From Candidatus Kapaibacterium sp. (GTDB lineage: Bacteria > Bacteroidota > Ignavibacteria > Kapaibacteriales > Kapaibacteriaceae), in assembly GCA_018882895.1 (NCBI GenBank), contig VERF01000012.1, forward strand, positions 1 through 52,569: a stretch of 52,569 nt of DNA, given 5' to 3'. The notes below the pieces were generated by a model that saw only the letters and a program-made list of their open reading frames with translations, was not told where the DNA came from and did not search any database. The position numbers and the translations under genes are program-made. The stretch's first letter is position 1; each line of letters begins with the position of its first letter. Shown here piece after piece: positions 27,025 to 35,636 of the stretch.

Positions 27025-28968
27025 TCAGCGCACGCGTATGCGGATGCTTCTGTTCAGGAAGCGTCCCTGCGGAGTGTCATCGCTGTACGGCGACGACTGC
27101 GTCGAGGTCGAAAACACAAAAGACTTCGAAGTAATCGACCGAATGAACGCTTCGGTGTTGTCTGCGCGATCGGCCGAAAGCTGCCGATTGCGTTCCTGGG
27201 AACCCAGCACGTCGGCGCTTCCTTCGATGGTGATCGTCGAACCAGCCGGGATCTGCTCGGCAAGCTGACGCAAAAGCGTCTTTACGTCGTCGCTGAGATC
27301 GGCGCTGTTGTAGTCGAAGCGTAGCGTTGCCACAAACCCGTCCAAACTCAATGTGATGCGCCGACGTTGGAGCGATGCTCCATCGATCTTCATGGTGCGC
27401 TCGGCGAATTGTCCGCCGGCCGAGGATGACGCAGAGATCTTTGAAGGGGGCTCACCCGAGTTGTCGAGCCGAACCACCACAGGCATTGATACGGTTGCAT
27501 CGAGTGACCTGACCACCGTGTCGCGCGAGTTGATGGTAATAGTCTGCTGCTCCGGCCTCTGATCTGGCGCACCACCGACGTATCGAGAGGCGACGGTGGC
27601 TACACCGCGGAGCTCAGCAAACTCTTCAGTGAGAACGAACCTCTGCAGCGGAGCATTCTGAACTACGATGTCAACGCGTCGGTTCTCGGCGCGTCCCCCC
27701 GGCAGATCAGCATTGGATGCAATGCGTGGCGAGATCGTGGCCGCCGTGGTGACCGACCCCGCAGGCACGCCGATGGAGATGAGGGCGCTTCGCACGGCCT
27801 CGGCCCGACGTTTAGCAAGCGCCACACCCTCGGGTTCGGTAGCAGGGCCGCTGGTGGCACCTTCAACAACCACGCGGGCCGAAGGGTTTGCCGCCACAAT
27901 AGCCGCTATGCGCCCAAGGATCCATGAGTGGGCATCGACAGCGTCAGTGCTCATCGACGAGATGTCGCCATCGCGACGATACGTTGATGGTATGACGGCA
28001 GCGGCACTGTCGAAGAACACGGCATTCACGATCGGTGTGGATGCTCTCAGCACGTTGCCGGTGACGATCTCTCCGGAGAAGGAGCGCGGTGTGAGTTCAA
28101 GACTTGGCGGGGCAAATGCCGGCTGCTGCATTGGTTGTTCGACGATGAGGGCAGGTGGCGGAGGCGGTGCCATCGGCGGTGTGCGCGTGAGCGACATTCG
28201 CAGTGCCACGTCGAGCCTTATGGTAAGGGGCTTCCACGGCGCATCGGTGAGCACATCGTTGAGAGCATAGTCGAGACTCACGCGCGGTACCAGTGAGAGC
28301 CGCTCGGACAGGGGAATGAAGGACTCAAGGGCTGATGACAGGAAGAACAGCAATGAAGAGCGGGTCTGCAGAGCCCCCTGACGGATCACGCGCTCCTGCA
28401 CAGGTTGGCCGTTTTCGAAGAATACGCCTGTTGGCGGACTCACCACCGACTCTCGCTGTACAAACGAGGCCGTCATTGGCAGGGCAATACGCGGCCCGAT
28501 GCTCAGGCCCAGTGTACGCTGCTGCAGCGTGCCGATCAGAGGCATCTGAAGTTGCGCTGCGATGTCGAGGTTCGAAAGTGTGGTGGCCAGCACATAGTCC
28601 GTTGTCAGCGTCACTTCGTTGCCAGTCGCACTGTCACGAAGCGGATACGTATTCGTGCGCGAGAAGTCCCCGCTGCGGTCTGTCAGACCAACTTCGAGTC
28701 CGAAAGCGCCCCAGGTCGACATAGGGATCTCCAATGCCAGATAGCCCCCTGTTCCGAGACCCGAGCCCGACGAGAGTGTGCCGCAGTCGATCATCCCTCC
28801 GGCGTTGCTGAGCGTGCCTGAGTGGGATGTGTTCGACAGGCCCCCACCCAGCCGGATTGCCAGTGTCTCGATGCGCTGGATCTGAGCGCATAGAATCGTT
28901 GAGCTGATAAGGAGTCCGAAGACGCTGGTGCGAAGCATGCGCAAAGATAGGGGGCGTGATTTTACCAT
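27025..28968 (-). CDS. Outer membrane protein with beta-barrel and two OmpA-like domains
   Basis: 647 residues: signal peptide (LRTSVFGLLISSTILCAQ), an N-terminal barrel of about 230 residues, a Pro-rich linker (PPMAPPPPP), a first OmpA_C-like domain (about 310-440, with EGATSGPATEPEGVALAKRR and ENRRVDI), a beta-rich spacer, and a second OmpA_C-like domain at the end (RFDYNSADLS, EGSADVLGSQERNRQLSADRA, NRSIRIRVR). OmpA_C domains bind peptidoglycan; a tandem pair is unusual. The ATG at 28968 gives a basic n-region but overlaps the preceding stop by 7 bp; 28938 is the other possible start. Confidence 0.9.
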   Translation of the reverse strand: MVKSRPLSLRMLRTSVFGLLISSTILCAQIQRIETLAIRLGGGLSNTSHSGTLSNAGGMIDCGTLSSGSGLGTGGYLALEIPMSTWGAFGLEVGLTDRSGDFSRTNTYPLRDSATGNEVTLTTDYVLATTLSNLDIAAQLQMPLIGTLQQRTLGLSIGPRIALPMTASFVQRESVVSPPTGVFFENGQPVQERVIRQGALQTRSSLLFFLSSALESFIPLSERLSLVPRVSLDYALNDVLTDAPWKPLTIRLDVALRMSLTRTPPMAPPPPPALIVEQPMQQPAFAPPSLELTPRSFSGEIVTGNVLRASTPIVNAVFFDSAAAVIPSTYRRDGDISSMSTDAVDAHSWILGRIAAIVAANPSARVVVEGATSGPATEPEGVALAKRRAEAVRSALISIGVPAGSVTTAATISPRIASNADLPGGRAENRRVDIVVQNAPLQRFVLTEEFAELRGVATVASRYVGGAPDQRPEQQTITINSRDTVVRSLDATVSMPVVVRLDNSGEPPSKISASSSAGGQFAERTMKIDGASLQRRRITLSLDGFVATLRFDYNSADLSDDVKTLLRQLAEQIPAGSTITIEGSADVLGSQERNRQLSADRADNTEAFIRSITSKSFVFSTSTQSSPYSDDTPQGRFLNRSIRIRVR

Positions 28969-29489
28969 GTCATGCGCAGCGATAGTGCCAATGATTGCGA
29001 AGGTGTGGGTCCGACATTCAGACTTAGCTGCTGGCCCGTATCGAAAGAATAGAGTTCAGCGCCAACGTATGCATCGACGGCGGCAAGGGCGTAGGTGATC
29101 AGAAAGACCACTGCCGACATGTCCCGGTTATCGCGAAACACTTCGCGACGTCGAAGCAGCAAGTTTACCGTTGACGCGCCGGCCCCTTCGGAAACGGCCT
29201 TGTCGTACTCTGCCGATGCGGTGGAGTATTCGGAGTTGTTCTGAAAGAACAGCACAGCAGAGACGGCCGCAGTGCCGGTGAAGAGGGGGATCTTCCAGTA
29301 GTTTTCGGTGTAGGCCTGCCCGAGTCCGGGCAGGATGAGCGAGGCAAGGACCGCTGTCTGGGTAGACTTGCCCGGACGTATTGTGGTGGTGTCCGGACCC
29401 TTTGCCGTATCAGCAGGCTGTGCCATGACGGCTCGCGTCAGGGCAAAAGAGAGTCCAACGACGGCACCAAAACGCGTCAGGGAACGCAT
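28962..29489 (-). CDS. DUF5683-like membrane protein
   Basis: 175 residues. Signal or anchor at the N-terminus, then KSTQTAVLASLILPGLGQAYTENYWKIPLFTG, the recurring core of DUF5683 envelope proteins in the FCB group, a mid-chain helix with FRDNRDMSAVVFLITYALAAVDAYVGAEL, and a barrel-like C-terminus. Function unknown. Its start overlaps the RidA-like gene end by 13 bp and its stop overlaps the OmpA gene start, so the three are coupled. Confidence 0.82.
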   Translation of the reverse strand: MRSLTRFGAVVGLSFALTRAVMAQPADTAKGPDTTTIRPGKSTQTAVLASLILPGLGQAYTENYWKIPLFTGTAAVSAVLFFQNNSEYSTASAEYDKAVSEGAGASTVNLLLRRREVFRDNRDMSAVVFLITYALAAVDAYVGAELYSFDTGQQLSLNVGPTPSQSLALSLRMTW

Positions 29490-29944
29490 GCAATGACCTC
29501 GATCTCCACCCGTGCATCCTTCGGTAGCCGAGCCACCTGCACGGCACTGCGAGCGGGGCGATGCGCGCCCATCATTTCGGCGTACACGGTGTTCATCTCG
29601 GCAAAGTCTCCCATGTTGGTCAGGAACACCGTGGCCTTGACCACCGACGTCAGGTCCGCCCCCTGCGAAGAGAGAATGGTGCGAATGTTCTCGAACACCT
29701 GCCGTGTCTCGTCGGTGATGGTTCCGCTTACCATGGTGCCATCTGCTCGCAGTGGGATCTGACCGCTGAGAAACAGCATGCGTCCGGAGCATTCCACACC
29801 ATGGGAGTAGGGACCGATCGCGGGAGCTGCTCCTTCTGCGGTAAAGGGGCGAATGTTTGTTGTGCTCATGGAAGTACAAGAGTTGATGAAGAGTGCCATG
29901 CCAAGGACCGGCACGATCATCACTGATCGTAGGCTAGGTTTCAT
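29477..29944 (-). CDS. RidA-family protein with lipoprotein signal
   Basis: 155 residues. The C-terminal 130 match RidA (YjgF/YER057c/UK114): GPYSHGV, FLSGQIPL, ARSAVQVARLPKDARVEIEVIA, keeping the Arg and Glu that bind the substrate carboxylate and water. RidA hydrolyses reactive enamines/imines and is normally cytosolic. Here a 25-residue extension holds a basic start, a hydrophobic core (VMIVPVLGMALF) and INSC, a lipoprotein-like signal. The start at 29944 overlaps the previous stop (ATGA), which supports it; an internal ATG (MSTTNIRPF) would give a standard cytosolic RidA. Both forms could be made. Confidence 0.88.
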   Translation of the reverse strand: MKPSLRSVMIVPVLGMALFINSCTSMSTTNIRPFTAEGAAPAIGPYSHGVECSGRMLFLSGQIPLRADGTMVSGTITDETRQVFENIRTILSSQGADLTSVVKATVFLTNMGDFAEMNTVYAEMMGAHRPARSAVQVARLPKDARVEIEVIACVP

Positions 29945-30267
29945 GGCTCGGTTGAATCGCGATTGATGATGAACACTTCCTCGTCGGGCCGCACATAGCC
30001 ATAGCGCTCGCGGGCAAGGCGCTCGATCTCGGTCCGGTCAGTCTCAAGGACCCGGATCTGGCGGCGCAGGCTATCGGAGGTCGCACGGAGCGCACCAAGG
30101 TGCCCTTCAAGGGTCTCGGTCTCCGACATCAGCGTGAGGCGCGTCAGCAGACCATAGTTCGAGAACAGAGCAAAAGCAAGCACGGCGGCTGTCAGCACGA
30201 TGATGGTGATGAGCCGCTTGCGCGTCATAACGCGCTGCTGCAGGGTATTGGCTGACGTCTTGGCCAT
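29941..30267 (-). CDS. FtsB/DivIC family septum formation protein
   Basis: 108 residues: a short basic cytosolic start, one membrane helix (LITIIVLTAAVLAFALFSNYG) and a periplasmic coiled coil with LETDRTEIERLARERYGYVRPDEEVF, the classic FtsB/DivIC ending. Such proteins join FtsL and FtsQ in the divisome to trigger septal wall synthesis. Coupled to the RidA-like gene by 4 bp. Confidence 0.9.
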   Translation of the reverse strand: MAKTSANTLQQRVMTRKRLITIIVLTAAVLAFALFSNYGLLTRLTLMSETETLEGHLGALRATSDSLRRQIRVLETDRTEIERLARERYGYVRPDEEVFIINRDSTEP

Positions 30268-30288
30268 CAGTACGGTTCGGTGATGGGG

Positions 30289-31554
30289 TTATCGCAGGAT
30301 CAGGCGCTGAACCAGCGATGCGTCCCGTCGCTTTCCAACCAGCATGTAGACGCCGGCCGGCATCTCGTGCAGATCGAGCCGAACGTTTCCTTCGGAGATG
30401 GGCAGTGACCCTGTGAGGCATTTCCCGGAGGCATCGAAGAGTTCGGCAGACTGCACGTCGGACCCGAGGTTAACGTTGGCGACGGCACCCGTCAGAGCAA
30501 GCCCCCTATCGAGATCGCCCGCACGCGGGTCTTCTTCAACGGCCGTGAAGTTGTTGAGATCGAAGGCATAGATTCCGGAAGTATCCTTCTTGCCCTCGGT
30601 GATGTTCAGGGCCATCACAGCCCATCCCGTTTCAATGGCCATGATCGACGGGCTCGCTGCTGCGCGCGTGGCAGGCAGCGGATAACCCCATCGCACCCAT
30701 TCATTGTCGTCGGGATCGAGTCGAAACATCCGGTAGCCCGAGTCGGCCGTGATGGCAAAGAGCTGTCCAATGTGTGAATCAACATCAAGCGTGGCCGGGA
30801 TCGATCCGCCGGGAAGATTCCAATTGCCAACCTGTTCGAGTGTTCCCTTTGCCTGATCGAGCCGCACGACTCCGCGGGCAGAGGCCGCAAAGACCTCATC
30901 GTTGCGCACGTGAAGTTGGCCGAGTCCCTCGGCGGGAATGGACTTCCACGTGGCACCCTTGTCGGTTGTGTAGGAAAGCTGACGTCCGGCGACGTTTGCC
31001 ACCATCGACGTACTTGTGATCACCATTTCACGGATCGGTTCGGAGGATGGCCCTTTGAGGGTCGTGAGCGTTTCGCCGATGCGATGTATCACTGAGCCAT
31101 TCTCGCTGGTCATATACCAGTCGAAGCCTGATGCAACGCCGCACGTGGGACGAGCTACGTCGAGAATTGAGTCAACCTTTTCCCAGTTGGTTCCCCCTTG
31201 TGAGAAGTACACCAGGGCCTTGCGCGCACCCGCCTCGTAGGTGATGGCGAAACTGATGCCGGCAGAGAAATCAAAGAAGTCGCACAGCTCACCCTCTAGA
31301 TTCCTGAGTGTATCGAGTGTGACGCCGTGGTCGATGGACCGAAGAGCGACCTTATCGAAGACCACCAGTGCACCCGTTGCCAAACGCACCTTCGGCGCCG
31401 GTCCGGGAAGCAATTGACTTCGATAGCTCCACGGTCGGTCTTGGGCATTCAGCACACCTGCACTGCTGATCAGCAGCACGGACGCAGTGATCCATGCCTT
31501 TAGAAGCGCAGAGGCAAGGACGCCATAAAGAGGGGTTTCGGGACGAGGTCTCAT
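30289..31554 (-). CDS. Secreted protein with T9SS type A sorting domain
   Basis: 421 residues: signal peptide (ending SSAGVLNAQ), a body of beta-propeller-like strands with repeated SDKGATWKS and NWEKVD turns that recall sialidase/BNR Asp-box repeats, and a C-terminal domain of about 75 residues (AELFDASGKCLTG, LHEMPAGVYMLVGKR, QRLILR) typical of type IX cargo. It is likely exported across the outer membrane and anchored. The ATG at 31554 has GAAGGA 6 bases upstream; an in-frame ATG at 31575 lacks this. Confidence 0.85.
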   Translation of the reverse strand: MRPRPETPLYGVLASALLKAWITASVLLISSAGVLNAQDRPWSYRSQLLPGPAPKVRLATGALVVFDKVALRSIDHGVTLDTLRNLEGELCDFFDFSAGISFAITYEAGARKALVYFSQGGTNWEKVDSILDVARPTCGVASGFDWYMTSENGSVIHRIGETLTTLKGPSSEPIREMVITSTSMVANVAGRQLSYTTDKGATWKSIPAEGLGQLHVRNDEVFAASARGVVRLDQAKGTLEQVGNWNLPGGSIPATLDVDSHIGQLFAITADSGYRMFRLDPDDNEWVRWGYPLPATRAAASPSIMAIETGWAVMALNITEGKKDTSGIYAFDLNNFTAVEEDPRAGDLDRGLALTGAVANVNLGSDVQSAELFDASGKCLTGSLPISEGNVRLDLHEMPAGVYMLVGKRRDASLVQRLILR

Positions 31555-31605
31555 GTCATGTCCTTCGCTAGCCATTGAACGGCCGGCAATCTACGGACTT
31601 GCGTA

Positions 31606-34047
31606 TTACGGATTCTCGGGCCAATCGTGCTTTGGGTAGCGTCCCTTCATCTCTTTTCGTACCGCTTGGTAGGATCCGCTCCAGAATCCGGCCAGGTCGC
31701 GGGTCTTCTGAATCGGCCTGTCGGCGGGCGAGAGCAGCTCGATGGTCAGCGGAACGTTGCCATTGGCCACCGTTGGCGTGCGCTTTACCCCCAGCATGAA
31801 CTGCAGGCGGACCGCGGCAAGGGGCTGGTCGGGATTCGCGTAATCGATGGGGACTTCGCGTCCTTTCGGCGGCTTGTAAAACTCGGGAGCACATCGGTCG
31901 ACAAGGGTCTTCGCTTCCCGCGAAAGCATCTCCCGAAGGGGGCGTGCAAGGTCGAGTTTCTGAAGGTCGGCCATCGAGCGCATACCCACTAGGAGCGGCG
32001 CAAGCCATTCCTGGATGGTCACCGAGAGGGCTTCGTCGGACATATCCGGCAACTGGGCGCCGGTGTGCTGACGCGTAAATGCAACGCGATCGCGAAGTCT
32101 CTCCGCCCCCTCGCTCCAGGGCAGATTCTCGATGCCACGCCTGGCAAGCTCCCGCGCAAAGGCCATGGCGAGCTCGTGCGCATCGGCCTTTGCATTGGCC
32201 TTTGTCTCAACAACGATCGCACCGAGCATGGTGGCCGTGCGCGCCACGATACGTCCATCTCGATCGTTCCAGCCGGTCTCGACCTGTTCCACGAGGTCGT
32301 CGGCAAACACCGTGCGCAGGGTTGCCAAGCTGAGTGGCGCAGCGATGGCGATGCGCGGTTCGGAGGCCGACCCGTCGAGGTCGGCCACGGCCAGCCATTC
32401 TGAGCGCGCAAGCGGATCTGCCTGCATGATCGAGGCGGTGCGTCCGTTGCGGAGGAGAAATCGTGCATCGCCTTTGCTGCGGGCGATGCGCTCGGGGTAG
32501 GCAAGGGCAATGAGCACCCCTTCAACGTCATCATCAACAATGGCCGACGCAGGCGCACTTGCTGAATGGGGCTTGCGCAGCGCCTGCTGACGTTTGCGTG
32601 CATGGGCAACAGCGGCGCGGTCGGCGTGGCCATCGCCAGCCCCCTGCAATGCATCGAGACGTCGGCGAACATCACACAGGCGTTCGCCCTTCAGGAGGTC
32701 TCGCTCGCCAACAATGGCAGCGATACCCGAGGCGCGATGCCAGTCGATGCCAAGCTCCTGCGAGCGCACGAGCATGTGTGCAATGCGCGGATGCGTTCCA
32801 TAACGCAGCAGCTCGCGTCCGTGTGGCGTAATGGCATGCGAGGCGTCAAGAGCACCCAGCTGACGCAGCAGCTCGCGTCCCTGGGCGAGATTCCCGGCAG
32901 GGGGCGCCTCCAACCAGGGCAGATCCATGATGTCCACCCCAAAGCTTGCCACCTCCAGGATCAGACCCGAGCAGTCGGCTACGAGGATCTCGCTGGTGCG
33001 GCGCTCAGGCAGCTGGCTGTGCTCCTTCTCCGTCCAGAGTCGTATGCAGCGTCCGGGCGCAGTGCGTCCTGCGCGACCTTTTCGCTGCTCGGCTGCGTCT
33101 TTCGAAACGCTGACCGTTGTCAGATGGGTCATGCCCGATCTCGGGTCGAAACGGGGCTCCCTCGAGCGCCCTGCGTCGATCACGGTGCGCACACCATCAA
33201 TGGTGATCGACGTTTCAGCGATCGCCGTTGACAGGATGATGCGCCGAATGGTCGAGGCCGGACGCAGCACGGCGTCTTGCGCGTCGGCCGCGAGTTCGCC
33301 ATGGAGGATCATCACCTCGGCAGCATCAAGCGAATCGGGTCGGCCAAGGAGCACCTCCTGCGTGCGATGGATCTCGGCCTGACCCGGCAAGAAGCAGAGA
33401 ATGTCGCCCGATTCATCGCGGATCGCATCGCGCACCGCCGCTGCCACAAGCTCGTGAAGGGGCTTGTCGGACGCACTACGCAGGTATGCTGTCTCAACCG
33501 GGAAGGTTCGTCCTTGACTCGATACATGTTCGGCATCCGGCATGATCGTAGCAAAGTTTAGCGTTCCGATCGTGGCCGACATTACCATCACGCGCAGATC
33601 ACTTCGCAGCAGCGCGCGTGAGGTAAGCGTCAACGCAAGCCCCGTATCAGCATTGAGAGAGCGTTCATGAAACTCATCGAAGATCACCAGCCCAACACCT
33701 GTCAGGTCCGGGTCGCGCGCCAGCTGACGCGTCAGCACACCTTCGGTGACCACCTCGATGCGAGTCCTCTGGCTCACTGCCGTCTCCAGTCGCATGCGAT
33801 ACCCGACGGTCTGTCCCACCGACTCGCCGAGCAGCGTCGCCATCCGCCGCGCCGCAGCCTTTGCCGCCAGACGTCGCGGCTCGAGCATCACGATCTTCTT
33901 GCCTTCCAGCCACGCCTCATGCACCAGCGCCAGCGGCACCATGGTCGTCTTTCCCGCACCCGGCGGCGCCTCCAGAATACACGGCACATTCCGCGACAGC
34001 ACGTTGCGGATGTCGTCGAGGACAGAATGGATTGGCAGGGAAGGCAT
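31606..34047 (-). CDS. hrpB: ATP-dependent helicase HrpB
   Basis: 813 residues, near the 809 of E. coli HrpB. Walker A APPGAGKTT (about 24-32), motif II DEFH, motif III SATI, motif VI region with QRKGRAGRTAPGR, then helicase-associated and HrpB C-terminal domains (WSGSYQAVRKEMKGRYPKHDWPENP ending). HrpB is a DEAH/DExH-type RNA helicase of unclear cellular role. Upstream lie 16-bp tandem repeats (34057-34088). Confidence 0.95.
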   Translation of the reverse strand: MPSLPIHSVLDDIRNVLSRNVPCILEAPPGAGKTTMVPLALVHEAWLEGKKIVMLEPRRLAAKAAARRMATLLGESVGQTVGYRMRLETAVSQRTRIEVVTEGVLTRQLARDPDLTGVGLVIFDEFHERSLNADTGLALTLTSRALLRSDLRVMVMSATIGTLNFATIMPDAEHVSSQGRTFPVETAYLRSASDKPLHELVAAAVRDAIRDESGDILCFLPGQAEIHRTQEVLLGRPDSLDAAEVMILHGELAADAQDAVLRPASTIRRIILSTAIAETSITIDGVRTVIDAGRSREPRFDPRSGMTHLTTVSVSKDAAEQRKGRAGRTAPGRCIRLWTEKEHSQLPERRTSEILVADCSGLILEVASFGVDIMDLPWLEAPPAGNLAQGRELLRQLGALDASHAITPHGRELLRYGTHPRIAHMLVRSQELGIDWHRASGIAAIVGERDLLKGERLCDVRRRLDALQGAGDGHADRAAVAHARKRQQALRKPHSASAPASAIVDDDVEGVLIALAYPERIARSKGDARFLLRNGRTASIMQADPLARSEWLAVADLDGSASEPRIAIAAPLSLATLRTVFADDLVEQVETGWNDRDGRIVARTATMLGAIVVETKANAKADAHELAMAFARELARRGIENLPWSEGAERLRDRVAFTRQHTGAQLPDMSDEALSVTIQEWLAPLLVGMRSMADLQKLDLARPLREMLSREAKTLVDRCAPEFYKPPKGREVPIDYANPDQPLAAVRLQFMLGVKRTPTVANGNVPLTIELLSPADRPIQKTRDLAGFWSGSYQAVRKEMKGRYPKHDWPENP

Positions 34048-34056
34048 TGGGGACTA

Positions 34057-34088
34057 AGGTACGGAGTGATGGAGGTACGGAGTGACAG
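34057..34088. repeat. Two 16-bp direct repeats upstream of hrpB
   Basis: AGGTACGGAGTGATGG and AGGTACGGAGTGACAG are adjacent and match at 14 of 16 positions. They contain the ACGGAG and GAGTGAC strings seen in the heptamer arrays and may be a decayed array. Confidence 0.7.
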
Positions 34089-34106
34089 AAGGCAGGAAGC
34101 CAGTCA

Positions 34107-34138
34107 TTTGGATTGAATTGCCACGTTCTCTACCTTTG
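34107..34138 (+). promoter_or_regulatory. Full Bacteroidota-type promoter (TTTG-N20-TACCTTTG)
   Basis: TTTG at 34107-34110 and TACCTTTG at 34131-34138 are 20 bases apart, the full -33/-7 arrangement known from Bacteroidota. It is the only site here where I see both elements. It points into a short non-coding stretch ending in a terminator. Confidence 0.5.
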
Positions 34139-34144
34139 TCTCCG

Positions 34145-34202
34145 GACAGGGGAGACCCCGGTCGGCACTGGGCTTCGGTTTTACCGAGGCCTTTTGTTTT
34201 TT
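34145..34202 (+). ncRNA. Candidate small RNA of about 58 nt
   Basis: A full promoter upstream and an intrinsic terminator at 34171-34202 enclose a segment with no open frame. The predicted RNA has a GGGG-AGA-CCCC hairpin (34149-34159) and the terminator hairpin. The 3' end overlaps the last codons of the DUF3800 gene on the other strand, so it could act in cis on that message. It may instead be the leader and attenuator of a plus-strand gene lost when the island arrived. Inferred from signals alone. Confidence 0.4.
34171..34202 (+). terminator. Intrinsic terminator
   Basis: GGCTTCGGT pairs with ACCGAGGCC (9 bp, one G-U) around a 3-base loop, followed by TTTTGTTTTTT. It reads on the plus strand, where no coding gene ends, which is why a small RNA is proposed. 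Confidence 0.75.
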
Positions 34203-34930
34203 GGCAATATGATAAGTCCTACACCATCCACTTGACCATCTTCCGACATATTGAACTTGCCATGAATGACTTCATAAGCTCTATTTCGCTGGTCTGGTCG
34301 CATTACCCTGATACCGATGGGGCGGGCAATTAAATCTGCCAGCTGTAGCCCCGCAGAGTTGTTTTTTTTGTCGGCAATCACAACATCATAAAATCGTGAT
34401 CGATCCGCGAAGTACGGCTGAGCAGCAACACGGCGAAACTCCAATTCGAGTTCCGCATCTTCTGATTTACCCCTCGATTCAAACACGATATGTGTCAGAG
34501 TGTCCACGGTAGCTGGAATCAACTTGTCAATCAGATTCAGGCCCTGCGACATTGCGATATGATAGAGATTCTCGTGCTGAAACGATGACTCTTTTAGTCT
34601 CAGCTTATCAATAACAACGGCTATCACCCGCATCGGGACAGCACTGCATATACTGTTGAGATCAGCGATGAATTCTTCTATTCGATGATTGTGGTAAAGT
34701 GATGAGAACGGGCCTTGCCGCTTGCGGATGTCACGTTCGTGAAGAACAACGCAGTCGTGTCCAAAGTATCGAAACTTCAGGTCGTTCAGGAGCGGAGCAA
34801 CATCAGACAGGTATTGGTCCTTTCGAAAGACACAAAAAGCGAGCACAAATACGGAGTAGCTAGAATCGGAATTGTTTATACCATGGTCACCGCTCTCATC
34901 GACAAAGACAATGTATTCGCTGTAGGTCAT
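34181..34930 (-). CDS. DUF3800 domain protein
   Basis: 249 residues with the DUF3800 N-terminal motif FVDESGDHG (acidic residues as in RNase H-like folds) and the C-terminal NNSAGLQLADLIARPIGIRV. DUF3800 proteins are suspected nucleases and are frequent in mobile and defence regions; activity is unproven. The ATG at 34930 begins just before the domain; the longer frame runs back through the higB remnant and is unlikely. Lower GC than the neighbours. Confidence 0.85.
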   Translation of the reverse strand: MTYSEYIVFVDESGDHGINNSDSSYSVFVLAFCVFRKDQYLSDVAPLLNDLKFRYFGHDCVVLHERDIRKRQGPFSSLYHNHRIEEFIADLNSICSAVPMRVIAVVIDKLRLKESSFQHENLYHIAMSQGLNLIDKLIPATVDTLTHIVFESRGKSEDAELELEFRRVAAQPYFADRSRFYDVVIADKKNNSAGLQLADLIARPIGIRVMRPDQRNRAYEVIHGKFNMSEDGQVDGVGLIILPKNKRPR

Positions 34931-35055
34931 GTGTGAGGATGATCCAGTCTGTGATAATTGACTGGTATAACTTAGGTCCGAGTCAGGAGCTGAACTGGTG
35001 GCGATTAGCAAACTGGTCCAGCGGGTGTGCGAATCCGGATAACAGAACAATGTGA

Positions 35056-35184
35056 TGTTCCCCAAAAGGGAACTGTGTTCGAAACCGTCTCGTTGTCTGG
35101 ATCAACTATGAGCTCGGACTCGAGTACATCAAGTTCATCGGAACGTATCATGACTATGACTCCATCAATGCGGATAGCATCTAC
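35056..35184 (+). pseudogene. Decayed HigB toxin remnant
   Basis: The frame directly upstream of higA encodes RLVVWINYELGLEYIKFIGT and YHDYDSINADSI, the C-terminal half of a HigB (RelE-fold mRNA interferase) toxin. Before it, a TGA at 35053-35055 and a scrambled PKGNCVRN where HigB has FNIxGNxYR show at least one stop or frameshift and a small insertion. The N-terminal half is not recognisable up to the DUF3800 start at 34930. The remnant reads in frame into higA without a stop. Confidence 0.75.
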
Positions 35185-35541
35185 GTGATCACAAAGCCAA
35201 TCAAATCCGAGCGAGACTACGAGCATGCAATCAAGCGTGTCGAGGAACTCAAGGAACTTCGGTCGAACCGGGAGCGAAATGACGAGCTGGAGCTCCTTTC
35301 GATTCTCGTCGAACACTATGAATCAAAACGTTTCCACGTTGAGAAGCCGACTCCGATAGAAGCTATTCGATTTCGCATGTCCCAGTCGGGACTGAGAGCC
35401 AAAGATCTCGTGTCATACATCGGTAGCCCATCAAAGGTATCCGAGGTTCTTTCCGGCAAGCGAGGCCTAAGTATCTCAATGATTCGTAACCTCTCGCGTG
35501 GACTGCGCATACCTGCCGAGATCCTCTTGGGGGATTCGTAG
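35185..35541 (+). CDS. higA: HigA-type antitoxin, orphan
   Basis: 118 residues from a GTG start. The N-terminal region ITKPIKSERDYEHAIKRVEEL is the HigA lead-in that binds HigB, and the C-terminal helix-turn-helix (GLRAKDLVSYIGSPSKVSEVLSGKRGLS) binds the operator. The partner toxin upstream is broken, so this antitoxin stands alone and may act as a repressor or as protection against related toxins. The real start may be different, as the frame is open into the HigB remnant. Confidence 0.85.
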   Translation: MITKPIKSERDYEHAIKRVEELKELRSNRERNDELELLSILVEHYESKRFHVEKPTPIEAIRFRMSQSGLRAKDLVSYIGSPSKVSEVLSGKRGLSISMIRNLSRGLRIPAEILLGDS

Positions 35542-35563
35542 ACGATAGACATTCCATTGATTC

Positions 35564-35592
35564 AATAGCCCCGGGCCTTGGCCCGGGGAACG
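35564..35592. repeat. REP-like palindrome, copy 1
   Basis: A 29-bp element whose core CCCCGGGCCTTGGCCCGGGG folds into a 9-bp GC-rich hairpin with a 2-base loop. An identical 29-bp copy lies in inverted orientation at 39924-39952. This type is like RAYT-associated REP sequences. Confidence 0.85.
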
Positions 35593-35636
35593 CCAGATGA
35601 TGTCACGTTTTGGTCACTTGGCCGCACGAGGATTGT

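Noticed and set aside
34145-34202. tRNA or SRP RNA
   Set aside because: No cloverleaf or T-loop string and no SRP small-domain motif; only two hairpins are present.
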